From Paludibacteraceae bacterium (GTDB lineage Bacteria > Bacteroidota > Bacteroidia > Bacteroidales > Paludibacteraceae): a stretch of DNA of 64,000 bases. The translations under genes were made by a program, and so were the position numbers. The stretch lies in contig JAFXPK010000022.1 in assembly GCA_017527905.1 (NCBI GenBank), positions 1 to 64,000 on the forward strand. Direction: 5' to 3'. Of this stretch, positions 16,933-25,471 are shown in pieces (within the stretch, counting starts at the first letter, position 1; every line of letters begins with the position of its first letter). The notes under the pieces are model-generated. The model had not been told where the DNA came from. It saw nothing but the letters and a program-made list of their open reading frames with translations, and did not search any database.

Positions 16933-19900
16933 CTAACGCCTGATCAACGAGAAATTTCCGCTCAACTCTTCCTGCGAATGCGGAATGCTGATGATATACC
17001 AATAATCAGTGGAAGGCTTATCAAAACCATTTTCATCCTTTCCATCCCAACCCAATTGATTCTCATAATGGTCATAGTGACGCACAACCGCCCCATAACG
17101 ATCAAATATGGTCACCTCGACCTGATCATACTTCTCAACGTTTTCGATAACCCATCGCTCATTCAAACCATCTCCATTAGGCGTGAAATACTTCGATGGT
17201 TTTAAAGGCTCATAATCCAACACGGTCAAATCCAAATAAATTGTACTATCGCAGCCATCCGAACTGAGAAGCGACGTTTTATATATGCCGGAATAAACCA
17301 AATGGGTTCCATGGAAATCATACGTTGAGCCATACGGAAGAATGATAGTCGTATCGCTAACATAGGTAGGACGCACATCCACCTCAACCGAACGTCTCAC
17401 CTCCTCGCCCAACACAGTCATCACGACGGAATAAAGGCCTTTGTTGTATTCAGACGCGTTCTCTATCTCCACTTCCGGACCAACAGATTGAAACCGTTGC
17501 GGTCCTTCCCACCGATAGTCCGCATAATCATGCTGAGGTTCCACCCTTAAACGAATAGTCTCTCCACCACAATATGGGTTATCCGTAAGAATATCAAGCG
17601 AAGTATCTGGGAATACGACAGTAAGATGAACAGTCACAATGCTATCACAACCGCTCTGACTAACAAACGTTTTCTCATAGTCACCCGCCAAGCTCAAAAG
17701 CTCACCGCCAAAATCATACACCTCGCCCTTAGAGATGGAGACATCCACGTCTTCGTTGTATTTTTCCCTAACAAGTGCCATTATACTTGTCTCCACCAGG
17801 GTATCCGCATACCTACGGACAAACTTATATTCTCCCTGATTCCGAGCAGAAACATTCGGAATGGAAATGGACTTTTGATTGGACGAGAATCCATCCGGAC
17901 CTATCCATTCGATCGAGGCGCCACCGACCTCTCCATCCGCCTGAATCGTCAATTCTTCGCCTTCGCACACTGGCGAATTAGATACTAACTGAAGAGAAGG
18001 CAACGTGCAAACGACCATCAACGTGATGAAACTATCACACCCCATAGCATTAGTCAATACAGTTTCATACCGCCCCGGCTTATCGATTGTCTGCCCATTG
18101 AAATCAATGCTTTCCCCGTAATCAAAAGTGATCAACGTGTCGTAGGCGCACCTCGGGGCGACATATATTGAAACTGATTTAGAGAAGACCTCCCCCATTT
18201 GTTTTTTAGTCACAACGTATACGCCACCATCCTCCTCTTTAGCATTTTCTATACGAATAGAAGTGCCCGTCGCAGAAAAAAGGTTGGGTCCCGTCCAACT
18301 ATACTCTGTGTTTTCCTGCGCATTCATCACACTTGCGGAAAAAGAACCGCCATAGCAACAATAAGGGTCATACGAGACCGTAAGAGAGGTGTCGGCTACA
18401 ACCTTCAACATCAGCCTCGTAACACTGTCACAACCATTCCGGGAAGACGTCATCTGCGTATACTCACCCTCTTCCTTCAACAAACGTCCGTCGAACTCAT
18501 ATTGACTCCCGAACACGATGGTATCGTACAAAACGGAAGAAGAGTTTTCCAACACCTGCACATCAATCGTGGTTTCGGAAACCATATGCGGAAAATACGT
18601 AACGGTCAACTTATATTGTCCACTATTTTGAGGTGTCGCAGAGGGAATATCCAGTGTTTTTTCATGAGAAACAAAGCCATTCGGCCCCGACCATAAAACA
18701 TCGTCCACCATAAAATCCTGACTTGCATAAACACGTAACGCCTCACCCTCACAAATCGGAGCATTTGTAACTAGGGTTATTTCCGGAAGATAATAATCCA
18801 GGCGGAGGGTAACCACACTATCACAACCATTCTGCCCCTGGAAAACGCCCTGATATTCTCCTGCCTGACGCAGCATCTCACCCGCAAATTCAACAGAATC
18901 ACCGGCAACGACCATCGTATCTATCGTAACCAATTGTTTCTTAAGCACATCAACTACTGTTCGATATGAGAACGTATCAGTATGGACAATCAAATCCAAT
19001 TGATAGGAACCATCATCTGAATCATCCGAATCAGATATCACCAACTCGCGCGACTGATTCTGTAACCGTTGTCCGGAAGGAAGAATCCAATCGTATTGAG
19101 CGTTGGGAATCTGCTCAACAGTCAAAACCAAAGGTTCACCCTCACATATCGGAGCATTTGTAACTAGGGTTATTTCCGGAAGATAATAATCCAGGCGGAG
19201 GGTGACCACACTATCACAACCATTCTGCCCCTGGAAAACGCCCTGATATTCTCCTGCCTGACGCAGCATCTCACCCGCAAATTCAACAGAATCACCGACA
19301 ACGACCACCGTATCTATCGTAACCAATTGTTTCTTAAGCACATCAACTACTGTTCGATATGAGAACGTATCAGCATGGACGATCAAATCCAATTGATAGG
19401 AACCACCATCGGAAGCATCCGCATCAGATATCACCAACTCGTGCGACTGATTCTGTAACCGTTGTCCGGAAGGAAGAATCCAATCGTATTGAGCGTTGGA
19501 AATCTGCTCAACAGTCAAAACCAAAGGTTCACCCTCGCATATCGACGGATTTGAATTGAGATGTACTTCCGGATTCGAGAAAAACAAATGGACGTTTTTC
19601 ACCCCACACGGATTGGCAGCATCAACCTCTGTATGTACCCCAGGTTCCGTATATACAGAATCACCATACCGATAAGACTCCCCTTGCTCCAATACAACGG
19701 TAGTATCCACACTAACGGCTGGACGAACAATCACATTCGTTTCCACGACATCGGAAGCCACACCATTGGCAATCAGTTGAAGGGAATAGATTCCCGCATC
19801 CTCAAGCGTTGAATTATGGATAACAGGATTTTTCTCCGTGGAACTAAAACCATTCGGTCCGATCCACGAGTAGCTCGCATTTTGAGGCGCATTAAGCACC

Positions 19901-20727
19901 TTAAGTTGAATATCATCACCCTCACAATAAGGTCCGGTATTGGATATGTCAACAATCGCCTTACAACTCACAATCGCAGATCCTCCCAATTTCTTGATGG
20001 TAATATCACCACCCATTCTACCATAATTCGACACCAAGAACAGATACCATCCTCCTTTCTCCGCATGTTCGATACGACAGATTTCCGTATATTGATATGA
20101 AAACGAGCAATCCTGTAGGTTCATATAAGGATATCGATCAAAGTTGCCACGAAAACAGGGATTGTCCACCTGCGTCAGCATATCATCCACAAGATGATCC
20201 CTATGGGTAAACGACACGTTAGCCAATTCAGGGCAAGCGTTCAAATCATCTTGCGTCAATACCCTAAATTGCGGGATGAAACTTAGTGAATTAACCGGAT
20301 CCTCACATATGGTACGCAGAACATCATTTTTCGAGTCTCCCCAGAAAGGTCCCCAACAAGCATAGTCCACATCACTGTTCCCCGAGTGAGTCAACTCCAA
20401 CGCCAAATCCCCAGATTCCTCAACCTGCATCAACAACCATCTCGGAGTGACAATACATTCATATCCAAGACATCCAATCACACCTGAAAGGGTCTGGAAA
20501 GAAATTTCAGCCGAGAAATATGAAGAGTCCATCAATGCCTCGTATAAGTCCCTGAAAAAACAAAAATCAGTAGTTAGCTGCGTTGTGGCAGGATATCTAA
20601 TACCTAGGTCGTTTTCATCCGTGCAAAAAACGACAACATCATCCCAATCTCCTAATGGGCAACCATTTTGAGAAAAAGAACCTAACCAACAAGAGAGAAA
20701 AACCAATACACTAACAAATCTCTTCAT
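16933..20727 (-). CDS. Ig-like repeat protein with T9SS type B sorting domain
   Basis: A 1264-residue secreted protein. Signal peptide 1-19 (MKRFVSVLVFLSCWLGSFSQ). N-terminal domain about 20-265 with paired cysteines and LALELTHSGNSDVDYACWGP, a form seen in Bacteroidales surface proteins. Then seven modules of about 130 residues, each an Ig-like half opening with a CEGE-type motif and closing with a motif like NGCDSVVTLRL. The last 90 residues (KYFTPNGDGLNERWVIENV to the final SLIRR) are a type B T9SS domain. Two modules are almost identical at DNA level. No PorP/SprF gene is next to it, unlike the cargo at 200-4855. A role as adhesin is inferred from architecture. Confidence 0.88.
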   Translation of the reverse strand: MKRFVSVLVFLSCWLGSFSQNGCPLGDWDDVVVFCTDENDLGIRYPATTQLTTDFCFFRDLYEALMDSSYFSAEISFQTLSGVIGCLGYECIVTPRWLLMQVEESGDLALELTHSGNSDVDYACWGPFWGDSKNDVLRTICEDPVNSLSFIPQFRVLTQDDLNACPELANVSFTHRDHLVDDMLTQVDNPCFRGNFDRYPYMNLQDCSFSYQYTEICRIEHAEKGGWYLFLVSNYGRMGGDITIKKLGGSAIVSCKAIVDISNTGPYCEGDDIQLKVLNAPQNASYSWIGPNGFSSTEKNPVIHNSTLEDAGIYSLQLIANGVASDVVETNVIVRPAVSVDTTVVLEQGESYRYGDSVYTEPGVHTEVDAANPCGVKNVHLFFSNPEVHLNSNPSICEGEPLVLTVEQISNAQYDWILPSGQRLQNQSHELVISDADASDGGSYQLDLIVHADTFSYRTVVDVLKKQLVTIDTVVVVGDSVEFAGEMLRQAGEYQGVFQGQNGCDSVVTLRLDYYLPEITLVTNAPICEGEPLVLTVEQIPNAQYDWILPSGQRLQNQSRELVISDSDDSDDGSYQLDLIVHTDTFSYRTVVDVLKKQLVTIDTMVVAGDSVEFAGEMLRQAGEYQGVFQGQNGCDSVVTLRLDYYLPEITLVTNAPICEGEALRVYASQDFMVDDVLWSGPNGFVSHEKTLDIPSATPQNSGQYKLTVTYFPHMVSETTIDVQVLENSSSVLYDTIVFGSQYEFDGRLLKEEGEYTQMTSSRNGCDSVTRLMLKVVADTSLTVSYDPYCCYGGSFSASVMNAQENTEYSWTGPNLFSATGTSIRIENAKEEDGGVYVVTKKQMGEVFSKSVSIYVAPRCAYDTLITFDYGESIDFNGQTIDKPGRYETVLTNAMGCDSFITLMVVCTLPSLQLVSNSPVCEGEELTIQADGEVGGASIEWIGPDGFSSNQKSISIPNVSARNQGEYKFVRRYADTLVETSIMALVREKYNEDVDVSISKGEVYDFGGELLSLAGDYEKTFVSQSGCDSIVTVHLTVVFPDTSLDILTDNPYCGGETIRLRVEPQHDYADYRWEGPQRFQSVGPEVEIENASEYNKGLYSVVMTVLGEEVRRSVEVDVRPTYVSDTTIILPYGSTYDFHGTHLVYSGIYKTSLLSSDGCDSTIYLDLTVLDYEPLKPSKYFTPNGDGLNERWVIENVEKYDQVEVTIFDRYGAVVRHYDHYENQLGWDGKDENGFDKPSTDYWYIISIPHSQEELSGNFSLIRR
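18745..19530 (-). repeat. Two near-identical 393-bp tandem repeats in the type B cargo
   Basis: The sequence from about 18745 repeats from about 19138 with an offset of exactly 393 bp (131 codons). For example, GCATTTGTAACTAGGGTTAT starts at 18761 and at 19154. Only a few scattered substitutions separate the copies, clustered in the part coding SDSDDSDD versus SDADASDG. The boundaries are approximate. Confidence 0.92.
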
Positions 20728-20731
20728 ATCT

Positions 20732-20739
20732 CAAATGTA
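20732..20739 (-). promoter_or_regulatory. -7 element abutting the start of the type B cargo gene
   Basis: TACATTTG on the minus strand, an exact -7 match ending 5 bases before the ATG at 20727. No TTTG at standard spacing; an ATTG lies 16 bases further up. If used, transcription would begin at or within a base or two of the ATG, giving a leaderless mRNA. Confidence 0.4.
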
Positions 20740-20931
20740 CTTTTCAAGATGAGTGCAATACACACCTTCCCTTTTTTGTATCGTCTACGATATGCGAAAT
20801 TATAAAACTTACGGAACCCAGCCAAATATTACAATAATATATTTCAATTATCAACTTTACGCAATAAGCATACAAATGCTTCTTAAATATGCGACAGGCT
20901 GGTCATATACCCCCAAAATCCACACATCCAC

Positions 20932-20964
20932 AAAAAAAATCCCCCAGTCCTAAGACCAGGGGAT
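20932..20964 (-). terminator. Terminator of the oadGAB operon
   Basis: ATCCCC (20939-20944) pairs with GGGGAT (20959-20964), with an inner GTC/GAC; on the minus strand the hairpin is followed by seven T. It lies 24 bases after the oadB stop. Confidence 0.85.
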
Positions 20965-20987
20965 TTCAACTATATACTAACGAATGG

Positions 20988-22385
20988 TTAGCCCAAGAAC
21001 TTTATCAGGATACCGGCAGCCACAGCGGAACCGATCACACCTGCCACATTGGATGACATGCAATAGTTCAACACATGGTTGCGGGAATCGTACTTCAAGG
21101 CGATGTCATTAGCCACGCGCGAAGCCATTGGAACAGCGCTCAAGCCTGTCGCTCCAATCAACGGATTAATCTTCTTCTTGGAGAAGAAGTTCATAATCTT
21201 CACCAACATGATACCTCCGAAGATGGAGAAGCCGAACGCGCAGAAACCACCGGCAACGATACCGATTGTCTTCAGATTCAAGAAGGCGTCAACCGTCATG
21301 GTCGCTCCCACAGACAAGCCGAGGAAGATGGTAGCCGCATTCATGATACCATTGGAAGCCGCATTGAACAAACGTGAAGTATTGTTACCAATCTCCTTGA
21401 TCAAGTTACCGAACATCAACATACCCACCAACGATACCGCATCAGGGACGATGATCGCCACAATCGTGGTAACCGTGATTGGGAAGAGGATCTTCAACAC
21501 ACGCATGTTCTTGAACTCCTGTTTGTTAGGATACAACTTGTCTTGCTCCTTCATGTTGATCTTCAAATCTTTCTCGGAGCAGGTCAATTTCACTACCAAC
21601 GGAATGATCACAGGCACCAAAGCCATGTATGAATATGCCGCGATGGCGATTGGACCCAACATGTGAGGAGCCAATTTCAAGGTCGTGAAGATGGCGGTCG
21701 GACCATCCGCACCACCGATGATGGCCAAAGATCCAGCCTCTTTCATTGTGAAGAATTGGCTTCCCACCAACAACACAGCGAAGATACCGAATTGCGCACC
21801 CGCGCCGAAGATAGCCAGCTTCAGGTTACGCAACATCGGACCGAAGTCTGTCAACGCACCCACACCCATGAAGATGATCGGAGGCAAAAGACCTGACTTG
21901 ATCAATGCGTAATAGATGTAGTTCATGATACCGAACTCATGAGCGATGTCATGCAAAGGCATTTGCCAGATATCATACACCTCAATATGGTTCAACAAAT
22001 TAGCGTTCTGAAGTATCGCATTGCCTTCCAAGGCTGGATTATACCACAGTTTTCCAAGTTGGACGAAACCTTCCTTAGCTTCCTCAGTACCCTCCGCGAA
22101 AGAGAGGACCTGGAACCCACTATCCAATCCATTGTTCAGGAATTCATTCGAGATACGGAAAATCTCACCCACACCATTCACAGCCAGCACACCCATGCCA
22201 CCTCCAGGGAAGTTGGCGATCAGCACACCGAAAGCGATTGGAACAAGCAACAACGGTTCATACTCCTTCTTGATACCCAAATAGAGCAGGAAGAAGGCCA
22301 AAAGAATCATTACGATGTATGAGGGATTGTCAACAAAGTTGCCAATCGCCGTCATGCCATATATTTTTTCTAATATTTCTCCCAT
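20988..22385 (-). CDS. oadB: Sodium-translocating decarboxylase beta subunit
   Basis: A 465-residue membrane protein with many hydrophobic segments. Beta subunits of sodium-pumping decarboxylases remove CO2 from carboxybiotin and move Na+ outward. Seen signatures: LLPPIIFMGVGALTDFGPML near residue 165, the highly conserved GSLAIIGGADGPTAIF, and NYCMSSNVAGVIGSAVAAG near the C-terminus. The protein is somewhat longer than the usual 375-435 residues because of an inserted segment at about 75-125 (EIFRISNEFLNNGLDSGF and following). It starts 8 bases after oadA and is last in the operon. Confidence 0.95.
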   Translation of the reverse strand: MGEILEKIYGMTAIGNFVDNPSYIVMILLAFFLLYLGIKKEYEPLLLVPIAFGVLIANFPGGGMGVLAVNGVGEIFRISNEFLNNGLDSGFQVLSFAEGTEEAKEGFVQLGKLWYNPALEGNAILQNANLLNHIEVYDIWQMPLHDIAHEFGIMNYIYYALIKSGLLPPIIFMGVGALTDFGPMLRNLKLAIFGAGAQFGIFAVLLVGSQFFTMKEAGSLAIIGGADGPTAIFTTLKLAPHMLGPIAIAAYSYMALVPVIIPLVVKLTCSEKDLKINMKEQDKLYPNKQEFKNMRVLKILFPITVTTIVAIIVPDAVSLVGMLMFGNLIKEIGNNTSRLFNAASNGIMNAATIFLGLSVGATMTVDAFLNLKTIGIVAGGFCAFGFSIFGGIMLVKIMNFFSKKKINPLIGATGLSAVPMASRVANDIALKYDSRNHVLNYCMSSNVAGVIGSAVAAGILIKFLG

Positions 22386-22393
22386 GATTCCTG

Positions 22394-24232
22394 TTATTTA
22401 ATTCTCATCAAAACATCATCTTCTGATACAGAAGAACCACTTGTCAAGCAAATCTGCGTGATGACACCGTCACACTCAGCTGCGATAGCGTTGAATGTCT
22501 TCATCGCCTCTACGTAGCAAACCACTTGGCCCTTCTTCACGGCGTCACCCACCTTAACCGGTGTGTCGCCCGAGTTCTTCACCAAGTAGAACTTACCCTC
22601 CAATGGAGAGGTCAGTTCGGTTCCTTCACCAGGAGCGGCAGCCACCGCTGCGCCCGCCACTGCCGCAGGAGCAGCTGAACCATCATTCGCACCGATCGTG
22701 ACATTGTACTTAACACCATTCACCTCAACGGTTACGGTTTGAGGCAATTCAACACCGCCCTTGCAAGCGGCTCTCTTCGCCTTACGCTCCTCAAGGTCTG
22801 CCAAGAAGTCAGCCTTAGCCTTACCAGACTTGTAAGCCCTATACTGTTGTGGGTGCATAGCCAACTCGAACAACTCCTCGTCGTCCTGACCGAAGTCCCA
22901 ACCCTCTTTCTTCATCTCCTCGCGGAAGGTGTCCAAAGCGTCAGGATAGTTGCTTTGAGGATCCTCTGTATGGAACTCGCGGCCTTGCTCTTTCGCCTTG
23001 GCGATCAGTTCAGGAGACAATGGGCCAGGCAGGTTACCGGACTTACCCAACATCATATCCCAAATATCGTCAGCGATCATAGACCAACGCTCCTTGCCCT
23101 TCTCCATCTGCATAACGTTCATCAAAGCCATGTTCTTCACATATTGTGAGAACGGAGTCACCAAGCAAGGGTAACCCATCATAGGCCATACATATTTCAC
23201 CTCGTCGAACAACTTGATCAACAGTTCGTCTTGGCTCATCTTAGGCTTGCCGTTCTTCTCCTTCCACTTGTTGATGGACTCGAGGTTCGTCTCCAAGTCA
23301 GTCATCAAGGATCCCATCATACCGCCAGGCAATCCAGGACCGATCAACAAAGAGTTCATCATACGGTTACGAGGAGGGATATAATAGCCCAAGAAATCAT
23401 CCATCATCTCCTTGATCAAGGTACGAGCCTCCATGTAAGCCTCCATGTTGATCTCCTTCACCTTGAAGCCGGCGTCTTTCAACATAGCCTGAACAGCGAT
23501 TACGTCAGCGTGACCAGTACCCCAAGAGAGAGGCTCCATACCAACATCCACATAGTCGCAACCTGCCTTGCAGACCTCCAAGATGGAAGCCATGTTGAAG
23601 CCAGGACCAGCGTGGCTATGGTATTGGATGGTAATATCCTTGATCGCTTTTATGTTTTTGGTCAACTCGCCCAAGAAAGCAGGACGTCCAATACCAGCCA
23701 TATCCTTCAAACAGATCTCGTCACAACCAGCCTCGATCAACTCCTTGGCCATCTTCGTGTAATACTCCACCGTATGGATTGGAGAATAGGTGATGCAAAG
23801 GCAACATTGGGAAATCATGCCACCATCGTGAGCATATTTAATGGAAGGGATGATGTTGCGGGTATCGTTCAAACCACAGAACGTACGGGTGATATCAGTA
23901 CCTTGTTTCTTCTTAACCACGTAGAAGAGTTTGCGGACATCCGCAGGAACCGGACTCATACGAAGGCCATTCAAGGCGCGGTCCAGCATGTGGGTTTGAA
24001 TGCCAGCCTCATGGAAAGGCTTCGTCCACTGTCGAACTGCATTGTTCGGATTTTCTCCGTAAAGGAGGTTCACCTGCTCAAATCCACCACCATTTGTTTC
24101 TACTCTGTCGAAGCAGCCCATCTTCACGATTACGGGCGCTACCTTCATCAATTGGTCGACGCGCGGCACATATTTGCCTGCGGCTTGCCACATGTCTCTG
24201 AATACGAGACTGAATTTAACTTCTTTAGCCAT
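22394..24232 (-). CDS. oadA: Oxaloacetate decarboxylase alpha subunit (carboxyltransferase and biotin domain)
   Basis: A 612-residue protein. Residues 1-270 form the HMGL-like carboxyltransferase barrel that binds a divalent metal (TNGGGFEQ; CLKDMAG near the active Lys; YHSHAGPGF with the metal-binding His pair). About 280-480 is the conserved carboxylase domain. A Pro/Ala linker (about 515-535) leads to a biotinyl domain whose acceptor lysine is K578 in VEAMKTFNA; the residue after the lysine is Thr where Met is usual. It transfers CO2 from oxaloacetate to biotin for decarboxylation by the beta subunit. Pyruvate carboxylase-type use is unlikely as no biotin carboxylase is present. Encoded between oadG and oadB. 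Confidence 0.92.
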   Translation of the reverse strand: MAKEVKFSLVFRDMWQAAGKYVPRVDQLMKVAPVIVKMGCFDRVETNGGGFEQVNLLYGENPNNAVRQWTKPFHEAGIQTHMLDRALNGLRMSPVPADVRKLFYVVKKKQGTDITRTFCGLNDTRNIIPSIKYAHDGGMISQCCLCITYSPIHTVEYYTKMAKELIEAGCDEICLKDMAGIGRPAFLGELTKNIKAIKDITIQYHSHAGPGFNMASILEVCKAGCDYVDVGMEPLSWGTGHADVIAVQAMLKDAGFKVKEINMEAYMEARTLIKEMMDDFLGYYIPPRNRMMNSLLIGPGLPGGMMGSLMTDLETNLESINKWKEKNGKPKMSQDELLIKLFDEVKYVWPMMGYPCLVTPFSQYVKNMALMNVMQMEKGKERWSMIADDIWDMMLGKSGNLPGPLSPELIAKAKEQGREFHTEDPQSNYPDALDTFREEMKKEGWDFGQDDEELFELAMHPQQYRAYKSGKAKADFLADLEERKAKRAACKGGVELPQTVTVEVNGVKYNVTIGANDGSAAPAAVAGAAVAAAPGEGTELTSPLEGKFYLVKNSGDTPVKVGDAVKKGQVVCYVEAMKTFNAIAAECDGVITQICLTSGSSVSEDDVLMRIK

Positions 24233-24253
24233 TTTTATTAGATTGTTTTTCTC

Positions 24254-24514
24254 TTAAATTCTTTCGATTTTATCAGCCTTTGATTTCCCATTCGTGATCT
24301 TACTGATCGCCATGCTGATGGCTTGTGCCACATTGGCATCCACTGGGTTAGGTGCTGCTGAAAAAGCATTCGATTTATGCGCCTCTTCTTCCGGCGCATA
24401 CTTGTTAATCAACTTGATCAACACGTTTCCTAAGAAAATAATGAGTAATAAAACGGAGAATACCGTCGCCAACCCAATGCCCATTAATTGCAGGGCCATG
24501 AAAAAATTATCCAT
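24254..24514 (-). CDS. oadG: Oxaloacetate decarboxylase gamma subunit
   Basis: An 86-residue protein, starting MDNFFMALQLMGIGLATVFS, with one membrane helix (about 7-30) and a hydrophilic tail rich in Lys, Ala and Ser. This matches OadG, which holds the complex together and binds Zn. A start at 24613 would add a tail unlike the family and lies upstream of the promoter at 24553, so 24514 is used. First gene of oadGAB, 21 bases before oadA. Confidence 0.88.
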   Translation of the reverse strand: MDNFFMALQLMGIGLATVFSVLLLIIFLGNVLIKLINKYAPEEEAHKSNAFSAAPNPVDANVAQAISMAISKITNGKSKADKIERI

Positions 24515-24552
24515 CGTATCCTTACCATTTAAAATTAGCAATAAATATCCCC

Positions 24553-24560
24553 CAAAGATA
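24553..24560 (-). promoter_or_regulatory. -7 promoter element of oadGAB
   Basis: TATCTTTG on the minus strand, exact consensus, 38 bases before the oadG ATG. No recognisable -33 box. Confidence 0.55.
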
Positions 24561-24704
24561 TGTATTTTTTTTGAGACCCGTGATATATGGGCGAAAAGTT
24601 TAAAAAATAACATGCGTATTGATATTATTTACTGTTTCCGACACATTCCTTACAGTTTGTTATTTTTCACCAAAGACTTATCACACTTTCCTACCCTTCC
24701 AATG

Positions 24705-24753
24705 AAAAAGCGTGGCTCAAATCCGTCCAAAGAGACTTCATTGAGCCACGCTC
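24705..24753 (-). terminator. Terminator after the giant cargo and lipoprotein genes
   Basis: AGCGTGGCTCAA (24710-24721) pairs with TTGAGCCACGCT (24742-24753), a 12-bp perfect stem with a 20-base loop, followed by TTTTTC on the minus strand. Confidence 0.85.
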
Positions 24754-24810
24754 TAATGTGGCGTTCCGATCAATTATCCGTAGCGGACAACCCTCTCGGA
24801 ATTTTGTTCA

Positions 24811-25455
24811 TCACAGTTGCTTGCAGGAGAACCGCTTCGGATTATCCACCACCCCGTAGACACGGTCGGAAGTGAATGGAATCGAAAACAGAGACTCGTA
24901 CAGAGAGTGATCCGACGCGTTCCAGTAGCGGAAAGTGACATTCGTCGACTCGTTCCCCGTTCCGATCACAGTCAGAAGGAACACACCGTCGATGGCTTTC
25001 ACGACTCCCCGACACTCATCTCCGACGAATGCCGCCATAAGGTCATCACTTGAGGCCTTCGCCTTTAGTTCTGCAGGAAGCTCGAACACCGCTGTCATGG
25101 TGTAAGCATAGTCACCTGAGATTGCGACAGACTTCCAACCAGGGTTCTCGTACGTGTTGCCAGTCGGCACGATTACCGAAGAGGTGTCTTGCTCGCCCTC
25201 TTCCCCTGGATCTGACGGATTATCACCTTGGAGTTTCTTAAGCAACTCGTCCAGTTTCTTGTTGGTCTCATCCAATTGCTTGTTCGTATTGTTCAAGCTA
25301 TTCTTCTCCTCCTCCAACTGCTTGATGAGCGCGTCTTTCTGCCTCAACTGCTCCTCAAGCGCCTCTAAACCGTCATCATCCTTGTCTTTCTTGCAACTTT
25401 GAAAAGTTCCAGCCAGGAGGAGGAAGGATAACGCAATATAAAACCAATTCTTCAT
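24811..25455 (-). CDS. Coiled-coil lipoprotein sharing a domain with the upstream giant protein
   Basis: A 214-residue lipoprotein: signal MKNWFYIALSFLLLAGTFQS with lipidated Cys21 (FQSC), then KKDKDDDG, whose acidic residues resemble surface-export signals of Bacteroidetes lipoproteins. Residues about 30-70 form a coiled coil (EEQLRQKDALIKQLEEEKNS and onward). From about 100 the protein holds a beta-rich module with DDLMAAFVGDECRGV, VTFRYWNAS and DRVYGVVDNP. The same module is seen in the adjacent 3217-residue T9SS protein. The start at 25455 is favoured over 25470 because it gives a clean lipoprotein signal. It is 16 bases behind the giant gene and ahead of a terminator. The function is unknown; surface anchoring or capture of the giant protein is a guess. 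Confidence 0.72.
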   Translation of the reverse strand: MKNWFYIALSFLLLAGTFQSCKKDKDDDGLEALEEQLRQKDALIKQLEEEKNSLNNTNKQLDETNKKLDELLKKLQGDNPSDPGEEGEQDTSSVIVPTGNTYENPGWKSVAISGDYAYTMTAVFELPAELKAKASSDDLMAAFVGDECRGVVKAIDGVFLLTVIGTGNESTNVTFRYWNASDHSLYESLFSIPFTSDRVYGVVDNPKRFSCKQL

Positions 25456-25471
25456 AATATACTCTCCCATA

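Noticed and set aside
18745..19530. Duplicated 393-bp unit as a mobile element
   Set aside because: In frame, no transposase, no inverted repeats, and it matches the natural protein module length.
22394..24232. Methylmalonyl-CoA decarboxylase alpha subunit
   Set aside because: The N-terminal domain is the HMGL-like carboxyltransferase of oxaloacetate decarboxylase, not the acyl-CoA carboxyltransferase fold.
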